A stretch of DNA of 64,000 nucleotides from Cupriavidus sp. D384. Its GTDB lineage: Bacteria; Pseudomonadota; Gammaproteobacteria; Burkholderiales; Burkholderiaceae. Location of the stretch: assembly GCF_001652915.1 (NCBI RefSeq), contig NZ_BBQI01000099.1, forward strand, positions 1 to 64,000, given 5' to 3'. Each line of letters opens with the position of its first letter. Position 1 is the first letter of the stretch. The position numbers were made by a program, and so were the translations under genes. A model generated the notes under the pieces. It made no database searches and had not been told where the DNA came from. It saw nothing but the letters and a program-made list of their open reading frames with translations. Below, piece by piece: positions 42,875 to 51,133 of this stretch.

Positions 42875-44050
42875 ATGAAAATCACCAGCGTCCGCGCCCG
42901 CGTCTTCGAATGGAAAGGCAAGACGGTGCCGCCACAGGCGCATTTCTGCACCAACGCCACCGACATCCTGTACGACCGCGGCGACGCCATGGGGTCGTTC
43001 CGCTTCCACGGCTGGCTTGTCGTCGAGGTGGAAACCGACGACGGCCATGTGGGCATCGGCAACTGCGCGCTGGCGCCGCGCGTGGCCAAGCAGATCGTGG
43101 ACCAGTACCTGGCGCCGATCCTGATCGGGCAGGACCCGTTCGACAACGAATACCTGTGGCAGAAGATGTATCGGCGCACCCATGCCTGGGGCCGCAAGGG
43201 CATCGGCATGGCGGCCATCTCCGCCGTCGATATCGCGCTGTGGGACCTGATGGGCAAGGCCACCGGCCGCCCCGTGTTCAAGCTGCTGGGCGGACGCACC
43301 AAGGAAAAGATCTGGTGCTACGCGTCGAAGCTCTACAACAACGACGACCGCGATGCCTTCCTGGGCGAGGCCCAGCGCTACCTGGACCAGGGTTTCACGG
43401 CCATGAAGATGCGCTTCGGCTACGGCCCCAAGGACGGCCCGGCCGGCATGCTGAAGAACCTGGAACAGGTGCGCCTGCTGCGCGAACTGGTGGGCGACGG
43501 CGTGGACATCATGCTCGAATGCTATATGGGCTGGACGCTCGAATACGCGCGCCGCATGGTCCCGCGCCTGGCCGAATTCAACCCGCGCTGGCTGGAGGAA
43601 CCGGTCATTGCCGACGATATCGAGGGCTATGCCGAGTTGAAGAAGATGAGCCCGTTCCCGATCTCGGGCGGCGAACACGAATTCACGTCATACGGCTTCA
43701 AGGACCTGCTGGAGCGCCGCGCCGTGGACGTGATCCAGTACGACACCAACCGCGTGGGCGGCATTACCGCCGCGCAGAAGATCAACGCGATGGCCGAGGC
43801 GTGGTCGGTGCCAGTGATCCCCCACGCCGGCCAGATGCATAACTACCACCTGACCATGGCGTCCACGGCGTCGCCGATGTCGGAATTCTTCCCGGTCCAC
43901 GACGTGGAGGTGGGCAACGAGCTGTTCTACTACATCTTCAAGGGCGAACCGGCGCCGGACAACGGCTACCTTCAGCTGGACGACAACCTGCCGGGCCTGG
44001 GCCTGACGCTCAACGAGGCCTATTTCGACCAGTTCGACATTATCGAGTGA
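42875..44050 (+). CDS. Enolase-superfamily dehydratase, L-rhamnonate dehydratase-like
   Basis: A 391-residue mandelate racemase/muconate-lactonising-type protein. The barrel carries acidic metal ligands in IMLECYMGW, RWLEEPV and SGGEHEF, and the catalytic histidine in PHAGQMHNYHLTMAS. The KMRFGYGPKDGPAGM loop is typical of the rhamnonate-dehydratase group. It would remove water from a sugar acid to give a 2-keto-3-deoxy acid, which the DapA-like enzyme at 39646 could cleave. The exact sugar acid is unknown. Confidence 0.88.
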   Translation: MKITSVRARVFEWKGKTVPPQAHFCTNATDILYDRGDAMGSFRFHGWLVVEVETDDGHVGIGNCALAPRVAKQIVDQYLAPILIGQDPFDNEYLWQKMYRRTHAWGRKGIGMAAISAVDIALWDLMGKATGRPVFKLLGGRTKEKIWCYASKLYNNDDRDAFLGEAQRYLDQGFTAMKMRFGYGPKDGPAGMLKNLEQVRLLRELVGDGVDIMLECYMGWTLEYARRMVPRLAEFNPRWLEEPVIADDIEGYAELKKMSPFPISGGEHEFTSYGFKDLLERRAVDVIQYDTNRVGGITAAQKINAMAEAWSVPVIPHAGQMHNYHLTMASTASPMSEFFPVHDVEVGNELFYYIFKGEPAPDNGYLQLDDNLPGLGLTLNEAYFDQFDIIE

Positions 44051-44074
44051 TTGCCGGGAGGCCCCACACCATCG

Positions 44075-44344
44075 TCACCTGTCGCCATAGTGATAGCGGC
44101 AGCTGACGATGGACACCGCCGCGTCGTCGGCCTTGTAGACAAGGCGGTTTGTGTCATCAATGCGCCGTGACCAAAAGCCTGTCAGGTTTCCTTTCAGGGG
44201 TTCGGGCTTGCCGATGCCTTCAAATGGAGACCGCCGCGCGTCTTCGACCAGTTGATTGATCCGTTTCAACGTCTTGCGGTCCTGGCCCTGCCAGAACAGG
44301 TACTGGTCCCACGCATCGGCCGTGAACAGGATGTTGCGCGTCAT
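44075..44344 (-). CDS. yoeB: YoeB-family toxin (ribosome-dependent mRNA interferase)
   Basis: An 89-residue toxin that cleaves mRNA in the ribosome. The catalytic residues of the family are present: E48 in KPEPLKG, R67 in TNRLVY and H85 in CRYHYGDR, with the conserved GFWSRRI between. The start at 44344 overlaps the antitoxin stop by four bases (ATGA). The toxin looks intact. Confidence 0.95.
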   Translation of the reverse strand: MTRNILFTADAWDQYLFWQGQDRKTLKRINQLVEDARRSPFEGIGKPEPLKGNLTGFWSRRIDDTNRLVYKADDAAVSIVSCRYHYGDR

Positions 44345-44610
44345 TCGGCCGCATCGTCCGGGTCGACGAGTTTCCGCTGCTGCATCTCGCCTGCGCGCAA
44401 CTGTTCCATGGAACGGGCAAGGTGAGCGGCGTTCGCCGGAGAGTTCAGCAGGTAGATCGTTTCCGCCCAACTATCGTATTGCTCCTGCGACATGATCACT
44501 GCGTTCGGCGCATCCCGGCGCGTGATCAGCACGGCGTCGTGGTCTTCAATCGCCTGATCGATGACTGCCTTGAGATTGTTGCGGGCGTCTGAAAAATGAA
44601 CTGTGCGCAT
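44341..44610 (-). CDS. yefM: YefM-family antitoxin
   Basis: An 89-residue Phd/YefM antitoxin. The N-terminal DNA-binding and dimer part reads MRTVHFSDARNNLKAVIDQA; the toxin-binding tail begins near SPANAAHLARSMEQLRAG. GGAG seven bases before the ATG at 44610 supports the start. It precedes and overlaps yoeB, the usual order. It should repress its own promoter at the TGTACA site 31 bases upstream. Confidence 0.95.
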   Translation of the reverse strand: MRTVHFSDARNNLKAVIDQAIEDHDAVLITRRDAPNAVIMSQEQYDSWAETIYLLNSPANAAHLARSMEQLRAGEMQQRKLVDPDDAAE

Positions 44611-44625
44611 TTCATCACTCCGAAT

Positions 44626-44646
44626 ACATGTCCAATTAGCTGTACA
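44626..44646. promoter_or_regulatory. YefM operator with TGTACA core
   Basis: TGTACA (44641-44646) is the palindromic core known from YefM operators. A second palindrome, ACATGT, lies 10 bases nearer the gene (44626-44631). On the transcribed strand TATACT (44652-44647 region, next to the core) would be the -10, so a bound repressor would cover the promoter. Confidence 0.7.
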
Positions 44647-44754
44647 AGTATAGCGGCATTGGCCCGGTCCAACAGTCAACCTTGCTGAAGTTGCACTGCA
44701 CAACAAATAATAGAGCGGCTTGTACCTCACGTGAGTCACCTTCGGGAGTGCTGG

Positions 44755-44994
44755 ATGAACGAGGAAGGCAAGACCGCCGCGGCGCGCGAGCCGCTGCTGA
44801 TCGACCTGGCGCTGCAGGGCGGTGGGGCCCATGGCGCCTTTACCTGGGGGGTGCTGGACCGGCTGCTGGAAGAACCGTGGCTTGATATCGACGGGATATC
44901 GGGTACGCCGGCCGCGCAGTTCCTGGCGATGCACGGCGATGCGCTGGGCAACTGCTCCTCGTTCGATCTCGACGAACTGCTGCAGGAGGTCTGA
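44755..44994 (+). pseudogene. Patatin-like phospholipase relic with in-frame internal deletion
   Basis: Only 79 codons remain of a protein that is normally above 300 residues. The N-terminus is well kept, including the oxyanion glycine loop LALQGGGAHGAFTWG and VLDRLLEEPWLDIDGISGT. At the point where the nucleophile motif GTSAG should follow, the sequence jumps to a typical C-terminal end (AAQFLAMHGDAL, SSFDLDELLQEV). The catalytic serine and aspartate are therefore gone, but the frame is intact. Its last codons carry GGAGG, the ribosome site of the GntP gene three bases beyond its stop, which may be why this end was preserved. Confidence 0.85.
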
Positions 44995-44997
44995 CCC

Positions 44998-46470
44998 ATG
45001 GGCTTGCTCGGCATCGTCATCGCCCTGGCGGCGATGATCTGGATGGCATTCCGTGGCTGGAGCATCCTTCTTATTGCCCCGGCCGCCGCCCTGCTGGCTG
45101 CCGCCACGGCGGGCGAGCCTCTGCTGGCACACTGGACGCAAACCTTCATGGGCACGGCGGCGGGCTTCGTGGCCCAGTTCTTTCCGCTGTTCCTGCTTGG
45201 CGCGCTGTTTGGCAAGCTGATGGACGACAGTGGATCGGTGAGCGCGATTGCCGACTGGATGACACGCACGCTGGGCCCGCGGCGCGCGATGCTGGCCGTG
45301 GTGCTGGCCGGCGCACTGCTCACCTATGGCGGGGTCAGCCTGTTCGTGGCGTTCTTCGTGCTGGCGCCGATGGCCCATGCGCTGTTTCGCGCGGCCGACA
45401 TCCCGCACCGGCTGATGCCGGCGGCCATCGTGCTGGGCACTTCGACCTTCACGATGTCGGCGCTGCCCGGCACGCCGGCCATCCAGAATGCGATCCCGAT
45501 GCCGTTCTTCAGCACCACGCCGTTCGCGGCGCCAGGGCTGGGCATCATCGCCAGCCTGCTGATGCTGGCGTTCGGCATGTGGTGGCTGACGCGTTGCGAA
45601 GGCGCCGCGCGGCGCAAGGGCGAAGGCTATGGCGACGGGGTGTCTGCCGGCGTGGACGGGGCGGCGGAAGTGGCCGAGGTAGCCGAACGGCCGCTGATCC
45701 GCGAGCGCGCCAGCACCGCGCACGAATTCGATCCGGCCGAAGCGCGTCACGGCCAGCGCAGTGCCGAGCCGCCCGGCGCGCTGGTGGCGCTGCTGCCGCT
45801 GATCGTGGTGATTGCCGTGAACCTGACCATGAGCCTGGTCGTGTTGCCGCGCCTTGACGCGGACTATCTGGCCCTGCCCGAATGGGGCGCCACCACCTTG
45901 CAGGCCGTGGGCGGCGTGTGGTCGGTGATCGTGGCGTTGGCGGCGGCCATCCTCTGCCTGGTGCTGCTGAACTGGCGGCGCCTGACCGCGCTGCGCGAAA
46001 CCATGGGCGCAGGCGCGCACGCGGCAGCCTTGCCGGTGCTCAGCGTTGCCAGCCTGGTCGGATTTGGCGCCGTGGTGGCCGCGCTGCCGGGCTTTGCCGT
46101 GGTACGGGACTGGGTATTGTCGATCGAGGGCGGCCCGCTGGTATCGCTGGCCGTCGCCACGAACGTGCTATCGGCGCTGACCGGCTCGGCATCGGGCGGG
46201 CTGACCATCGCGCTCGACGCGCTGGGCGGCACCTATCTGACACGTGCGCTCGAAATCGGGCTCGATCCGGCTGTACTGCACCGCGTGGCCGTGATGAGCG
46301 CCGGTACGCTTGACACGCTGCCGCACAACGGCGCCGTGGTCACGCTGCTGGCCGTCTGCGGCACCACGCACAAGCAAAGCTACGGCGGCATCGTGATGGT
46401 CGGCATCGTCGGGCCGCTGCTGGCGCTGGTGGCCGTGATCGTGCTGGGTACGCTGGTCGGGTCGTTCTGA
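44998..46470 (+). CDS. GntP-family permease
   Basis: A 490-residue symporter of the GntP family (gluconate, D-serine, hydroxybutyrate and similar acids). It has about 12 hydrophobic segments with FPLFLLGALFGKLMDDSGS, LPGTPAIQNAIPMPFF, the central hydrophilic loop at about residues 200-260 and SALTGSASGGLTIAL. The start is set by GGAGG inside the preceding patatin relic. Next to a patatin-type gene, a role in 3-hydroxybutyrate traffic is plausible but unproved. Confidence 0.9.
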   Translation: MGLLGIVIALAAMIWMAFRGWSILLIAPAAALLAAATAGEPLLAHWTQTFMGTAAGFVAQFFPLFLLGALFGKLMDDSGSVSAIADWMTRTLGPRRAMLAVVLAGALLTYGGVSLFVAFFVLAPMAHALFRAADIPHRLMPAAIVLGTSTFTMSALPGTPAIQNAIPMPFFSTTPFAAPGLGIIASLLMLAFGMWWLTRCEGAARRKGEGYGDGVSAGVDGAAEVAEVAERPLIRERASTAHEFDPAEARHGQRSAEPPGALVALLPLIVVIAVNLTMSLVVLPRLDADYLALPEWGATTLQAVGGVWSVIVALAAAILCLVLLNWRRLTALRETMGAGAHAAALPVLSVASLVGFGAVVAALPGFAVVRDWVLSIEGGPLVSLAVATNVLSALTGSASGGLTIALDALGGTYLTRALEIGLDPAVLHRVAVMSAGTLDTLPHNGAVVTLLAVCGTTHKQSYGGIVMVGIVGPLLALVAVIVLGTLVGSF

Positions 46471-46492
46471 CCCGGCCAGCGCTGGCTCAGGC

Positions 46493-47602
46493 TCAGGCCG
46501 ACTGCACGCGGTAGCGTTCCAGCCAGTGGGCGTACGGCGCGGGCAGCACCCACGACGGACGCTCCACGCCCAGCTTCATCGCGGTCTGGTACGGCCAGTG
46601 CGGGTTGCCCAGCAGCGCGCGCCCCACCATCACCAGGTCCATCTGGCCTTCCTCGACCACGCGGTTTGCCACCACGGGGTCGTCGATGCCCCACGACGAT
46701 GCCACCGGCAGGCCGGCCTCGCGGTGCACGCGCTCGGCGATCGGCGCCAGGAAGGCCGGACCCCAGGGAATCTTCGCATCGGGCGTCGAGAAGCCGACGC
46801 TGACGTTGAGCATGTCCAGGCCGCCTTCACGCATGGCGCGCACCAGTTCGATCGATTCCTTGAGCGTCTGCTCGTCGTTGCCGTCGTACTCGATCACCCC
46901 GAAACGGGCGGTCAGCGGCAGGTTCTGCGGCCAGACCTCGCGCACGGCGGCCAGCGTTTCCAGCAGGAAGCGGCCCCGGCCGATGGCGTCCTTGCCATAT
47001 TCGTCGGTGCGTTCGTTGCCGTGGACCGAGAAGAAGCTCTGCGCCAGGTAGCCGTGCGCGAAGTGCAGCTCCAGCCATTGGAATCCGGCGTCCAGGGCGC
47101 GCTTGGCGGCGGCCACGAAATCGGCCTGCACGCGGGCGATGTCGTCGTGCGTCATCGCTTCGGGCATCTTCGACAGATTCGCGCCAAACGGCTTGGCCGA
47201 CGGCGAGATCGTTTTCCAGCCACGGGCGTCGCCTTCGGGAATATGGTCGTCACCTTCCCACGGGCGGTTGGCGCTGGCCTTGCGTCCGGCGTGGGCGATC
47301 TGGATGCCGGGAACCGCACCGCCGGCCTTGATGGCCTCGGCAATGCGCGCCATGCCGACGGCCTGCTCGTCATTCCACAAACCCGTGCATCCCGGGGAGA
47401 TGCGGCCTTCCGGCGACACCGCCGTGGCCTCGACGATCACCAGTCCCGCGCCGCCACGGGCCAGGCCGGCGTAATGGGACAGGTGCCAGTCGTTGGTGAA
47501 GCCATCGATGGCGCTGTACTGGCACATCGGCGGCACCGCGATGCGGTTGCGCAGCGTAACGTCTTTCAGCGTGAACGGGGTGAAAAGTGCAGGCGTAGTC
47601 AT
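46493..47602 (-). CDS. xenA: Old yellow enzyme, xenobiotic reductase A-like
   Basis: A 369-residue FMN-dependent NADPH oxidoreductase that reduces activated alkenes. It follows XenA closely: TLKDVTLRNRIAVPPMCQY with the redox-tuning cysteine C27, IQIAHAGRKASANRPWEGDD, the catalytic HFAHGYLAQSFFS and the C-terminal LPAPYAHWLERYR. The usual YGGSFDNRSRF loop reads YGKDAIGRGRF. An ATG 15 bases further up is possible; 47602 gives the family N-terminus. Divergent from a LysR gene. Confidence 0.92.
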   Translation of the reverse strand: MTTPALFTPFTLKDVTLRNRIAVPPMCQYSAIDGFTNDWHLSHYAGLARGGAGLVIVEATAVSPEGRISPGCTGLWNDEQAVGMARIAEAIKAGGAVPGIQIAHAGRKASANRPWEGDDHIPEGDARGWKTISPSAKPFGANLSKMPEAMTHDDIARVQADFVAAAKRALDAGFQWLELHFAHGYLAQSFFSVHGNERTDEYGKDAIGRGRFLLETLAAVREVWPQNLPLTARFGVIEYDGNDEQTLKESIELVRAMREGGLDMLNVSVGFSTPDAKIPWGPAFLAPIAERVHREAGLPVASSWGIDDPVVANRVVEEGQMDLVMVGRALLGNPHWPYQTAMKLGVERPSWVLPAPYAHWLERYRVQSA

Positions 47603-47649
47603 GTGTGGTCTCTGCATGTTGCAATGCAGCGATCTTAGCGATCCGTCGC

Positions 47650-47655
47650 TATAAT
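47650..47655 (+). promoter_or_regulatory. -10 box of the LysR gene divergent from xenA
   Basis: TATAAT is a perfect -10 hexamer, 41 bases before the lysR start. It is overlapped by AGCGA/TCGCT (47637-47650), a small dyad suited to autoregulation. No convincing -35 is seen at 16-18 bases. Confidence 0.5.
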
Positions 47656-47695
47656 GAAAACCGTCTCCGCGTTATCGCTTCAATAAGAGTTCATT

Positions 47696-48571
47696 ATGCT
47701 TAACCCCCAATGGCTGCGCTCGTTCGCGATGCTGGCGCAAACCGGCAGCTTTACCAGCGCGGCCGACGAGCTTGGCCTGACACAGGCGGCCGTCAGCCAG
47801 CACATCCGCCATCTGGAAGACGCGCTGGGTCCGCTGCTGATCCGGCGCCCGCGCGCCCTGGAACTGACGCCGGCCGGCCGCGCGCTGCTGGAATACTGCG
47901 CCGACATGGAACTGGCGAACGACCGCCTGCGCGCCCGGCTGGTCGACGATGGCGAAAGCGGCGTGGTCGGGCTGATCACGCCCGGCAGCATTGGCCTGTT
48001 CCTGTATCCGCGCCTGCTCGACCTGCAAGCCAAGACGCCGGGCCTGATCATCCGCCACCGCTTTGCCCCCGACGCCGAAGTGCTGGAAGGCGTGCTGCAG
48101 AACCGCTTTGATGTGGGACTGGTATCGCTCAAGCCCGATGACCCCCGGGTGACCGCGACCCCGTTCAGCGAAGAGCCGCTGGAGCTGGTCTATCCGGCGG
48201 CGGAACAGGTGCAGGGCTGGGACGATCTGCAGCGCATCGGCTTTGTCGACCATCCCGACGGCAAGACCATGGCAAACCGCCTGCTAAGCCGCCATTACCC
48301 GGGCAATCCGGGCGTGCATACGCTGCCGTGCCGGGGCTTCAGCAACCAGGTGAGCCTGATGCTGGAACCGGTGGCGCGCGGCTTTGGCTTTACTGTGATC
48401 CCGCGCTATGCGCGCCAGGCTTTTGTCCAGAAGGACCAGATCCGCGTGCTGGACTGTCATGCCCCGGTGATCGACAAGCTCTGGCTGATCCACCGCTCTG
48501 AGTGGTCGCTGGCGCCGCGCGTGGGGCGTGTGGTGGACTACCTGCGCACGCAGGTGAAAGTCGCGCCGTAG
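47696..48571 (+). CDS. LysR-family regulator divergent from xenA
   Basis: A 291-residue LysR protein: LRSFAMLAQTGSFTSAADEL and TQAAVSQHIRHLEDALG form the DNA-binding domain; the effector domain starts near residue 90 and ends with LAPRVGRVVDYLRTQ. The 93-base gap to xenA is enough for a shared regulatory site, so xenA is the likely target. The effector is unknown. Confidence 0.92.
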   Translation: MLNPQWLRSFAMLAQTGSFTSAADELGLTQAAVSQHIRHLEDALGPLLIRRPRALELTPAGRALLEYCADMELANDRLRARLVDDGESGVVGLITPGSIGLFLYPRLLDLQAKTPGLIIRHRFAPDAEVLEGVLQNRFDVGLVSLKPDDPRVTATPFSEEPLELVYPAAEQVQGWDDLQRIGFVDHPDGKTMANRLLSRHYPGNPGVHTLPCRGFSNQVSLMLEPVARGFGFTVIPRYARQAFVQKDQIRVLDCHAPVIDKLWLIHRSEWSLAPRVGRVVDYLRTQVKVAP

Positions 48572-48599
48572 GGGGCTGGGGAGGCTGACTCGCAGCGGC

Positions 48600-49136
48600 T
48601 CAGCCCTGGCGCGGCAGGCAGCCCAGCCGGCCAATCACATCGGCATGGGCCGGGTGCGACGCCGCCAGTGGCACGGGGTCGGCCAGCTCGAATTCGCTGA
48701 ACTCGAACCCCGGCGCCACGGTGCAACCAGCCAGTGCATAGCCTGCGGGGCTTGCATCGGCCGTCCCGGCGGGCGGCACGCGCTCGGCGGCGAACCAGCA
48801 GCCAGCCGGCACCACGGCCTGGAACACGGTGCCGGGATGCACCAGGGGATTGCCGAGCCGATGCGTGACCAGCGCACCCTCGGGCGTCAGCCAGTGCACG
48901 TGGATCGGGTCTCCGGCATGGAAGTGCCAGGCCTCGTCGGCGCGAATCCGGTGCCAGGCGGAAAACGCGGTATCGCACAGCAGGTAGTAGATGGCCGTCG
49001 ATGCCGAGCGCTCGGCGCCGTCGGGCACGCGCCTCACGCGGGCTGCGTCGCGGAACGTCTCGCGGTAGTAGCCGCCCTCGGGGTGCGGAATCAGGCCAAG
49101 ATCGTCGATCAGGCGTTGCTGGGGCGTATCGGGCAT
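48600..49136 (-). CDS. Cupin DUF985 protein
   Basis: A 178-residue double-stranded beta-helix protein of DUF985: LGLIPHPEGGYYRETFRD, STAIYYLL, RIRADEAWHFHAGDP with metal-type histidines, and the C-terminal GCTVAPGFEFSEFELAD. Its catalytic role is unknown; relatives include sugar-epimerase-like cupins. The ATG at 49136 gives the usual start; the open frame above it is low-complexity. Confidence 0.88.
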   Translation of the reverse strand: MPDTPQQRLIDDLGLIPHPEGGYYRETFRDAARVRRVPDGAERSASTAIYYLLCDTAFSAWHRIRADEAWHFHAGDPIHVHWLTPEGALVTHRLGNPLVHPGTVFQAVVPAGCWFAAERVPPAGTADASPAGYALAGCTVAPGFEFSEFELADPVPLAASHPAHADVIGRLGCLPRQG

Positions 49137-49349
49137 GGCGGAACGTTGGCGCGGCAGGCGGGCCGCCACCATACCATGGGCGCCCCCCCACCCCTCGCCC
49201 GTACCCCCTCGCCCGCCATCCCCCCGATGCAGGATTTGCCAAGACATCCCCGGCGCGCTGCGCTAGTCTGCCGGGCAACTTCCGGAAATCCGCCCGCGAT
49301 CCGCCAACTGGTGACGATCCGGGCCTGCAATCTGCCCACTACCCACACG

Positions 49350-50258
49350 ATGTCGCGCCCCATTCCCGCCTGGCTGCCCGCCATGGCCTTTGTCCTGATC
49401 TGGTCCACCGGTTTTATCGTCGGCAAGGCCGTGGTGCCGGTGGCCGACACCAGCCTGTTCCTGCTGGCGCGCTTTGCGCTGGCCGCGCTGATGTTCGCCC
49501 TGGTGGCTGCCGCCGGGCGCGCCGCGTGGCCGCCGCTGGCCCAGGTGCCGCGTCATCTGCTGGCTGGTGCGCTGATGCAGGGCATCTACCTGTGCGCTGG
49601 CTATGGCGCGGTGGCGCACGGCCTGTCGCCGTCGATCATGGCGCTGCTGGGCGCCCTGCAGCCGTTGCTGACCGCCCTGCTTGCCATCCCGCTGCTGGGC
49701 GAGCAACCGTCCGCGCGCACCTGGCGCGGACTGGCTCTGGGCGCGCTGGGCGTGGGTCTGGTAGTCTTGCCAGCCATGCAGGCTGGCGCGCCGCACGCGG
49801 TTTCCCCGTGGATCGTGCTGGTCGGCGTGCTTGCGATAGTGTCGATCACGATGGGAACCCTCCTCCAGAAAACCTCGATCCGCCGCGCGGATATCCGCGC
49901 CAGCTCGGCCTGGCAGAACGCCGGGGCGCTGCTGGTGGCCGGCGTGGTCGTGAGTGCTTCCGGCGGCATCGGCGCCTTGCGCTGGGAAGGCGGCTCCACG
50001 CTGTGGATGTCGCTGGCCTGGGCCGCCGTGGTGCTGTCCGGCCTTGGCACGTGGCTTTTGCTGGGTCTGGTCCGGCGCGGCCAGGCCGCCAATGCCGCCG
50101 CGCTGATGTTCCTGGCGCCGCCGCTGGCCGCGGTGCAGGCCGCGCTGCTGTTTGGCGACCGTCTTGGTCCCGTGCAGTGGCTAGGCATGGCCATCGCCGG
50201 GGTTGGCGTCTGGCTCTGCCAGACGCAGGGCAAGCCGCGTCATGCCGAAGCTCGTTGA
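49350..50258 (+). CDS. EamA/DMT-family transporter
   Basis: A 302-residue inner-membrane protein with ten hydrophobic helices in two EamA repeats: FVLIWSTGFIVGKAVVP near the start, ALLGALQPLLTALLAIPLLG in the first and ALMFLAPPLAAVQAALLFGD in the second. Such proteins export small metabolites; the substrate is unknown. The start ATG at 49350 gives the proper first helix. An AraC gene overlaps its end by 17 bases, so the two are co-transcribed. Confidence 0.9.
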   Translation: MSRPIPAWLPAMAFVLIWSTGFIVGKAVVPVADTSLFLLARFALAALMFALVAAAGRAAWPPLAQVPRHLLAGALMQGIYLCAGYGAVAHGLSPSIMALLGALQPLLTALLAIPLLGEQPSARTWRGLALGALGVGLVVLPAMQAGAPHAVSPWIVLVGVLAIVSITMGTLLQKTSIRRADIRASSAWQNAGALLVAGVVVSASGGIGALRWEGGSTLWMSLAWAAVVLSGLGTWLLLGLVRRGQAANAAALMFLAPPLAAVQAALLFGDRLGPVQWLGMAIAGVGVWLCQTQGKPRHAEAR

Positions 50259-51012
50259 GCATGCCTCACCCCTGGTCGAACCGCGCCGGTATCAGCCCCG
50301 GCCGTTCGGTCACGCGCATGATTATCACCAGCTGCTGTTTGGCGTAGACGGCCAGACCGAACTGGAAATCGACGGACATGCGTACCGGGTGGATGGCACG
50401 CACGGCCTGGTCATTCCAGCCGGCATGCACCACCTGTGCAGCGGCCTGACCGACAACCTGCAACTGGTGGCCGACTTCCCGTCCAGCTCCGTGGCCCTGC
50501 CCGCGCGGCTGATGGCAACGCCACGCATGTTCGCCATGGATGCCGCGTTCGCCACCCGGGTCCGCAGGCTCGCCACCGCACAGCAGGCATCGGACAATGT
50601 TCCGGCCCAGCACGCCTGGCAACAGGCGGCGGCGCTGGCGGGCGGCCTGTCCGCCATGCTCGGTCTCGACGACCGGCAGGCCGATGCGGCGCGGTTTCCT
50701 GTCGGCGCCATCGATCACTACCTGCGCGCGCATCTGTCCACGCCGTTACGGGTTGACCAGCTCGCCGCGCGCATCGGCTGGGGACCGAGGCGCTTTCACA
50801 CGCTGTTCTGCGAGGCGTTCGGTGACACCCCCCACGGCTACCAGACACGCCTGCGGCTGGACCAGGCCGTGCAGTGGCTGATGGCCGGCGCGATGCCGCT
50901 GGCCGATATCGCGTCCGGTGTCGGCTATCCCGACCAGACCACGTTCACGCGCGCGTTCGCGCGCCGCTTTGGCATGCCGCCGGCCGCCTGGCGCATGGCC
51001 GCAGCGGCCTGA
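50242..51012 (+). CDS. AraC-family regulator with N-terminal cupin
   Basis: A 256-residue regulator. The N-terminal cupin sensor has HAHDYHQLLFGVDGQTELEI and HGLVIPAGMHHLC; the C-terminal AraC domain has two helix-turn-helix units (VDQLAARIGWGPRRFHTLFC and LADIASGVGYPDQTTFTRAF). It overlaps the EamA exporter gene and probably regulates it. Confidence 0.9.
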   Translation: MPKLVEHASPLVEPRRYQPRPFGHAHDYHQLLFGVDGQTELEIDGHAYRVDGTHGLVIPAGMHHLCSGLTDNLQLVADFPSSSVALPARLMATPRMFAMDAAFATRVRRLATAQQASDNVPAQHAWQQAAALAGGLSAMLGLDDRQADAARFPVGAIDHYLRAHLSTPLRVDQLAARIGWGPRRFHTLFCEAFGDTPHGYQTRLRLDQAVQWLMAGAMPLADIASGVGYPDQTTFTRAFARRFGMPPAAWRMAAAA

Positions 51013-51133
51013 CGCGCAAGTTTTACAAAGCCGGGCAAGCGGCACACGAGACGCATCGACCCGATCGGCCCCAGCCCTTGAAAGCCACGGGCTTACGCGA
51101 CCGGTACGGAACTTGCGAAGCGTATCGTTCGCC

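Noticed and set aside
40994..43678. A very long open frame (894 codons) on the minus strand
   Set aside because: It is antisense to the receptor, PdxA2-like and enolase-family genes, which have clear family motifs. Its translation is Ala/Arg/Gly/His-rich, as expected from a shadow frame in GC-rich DNA.
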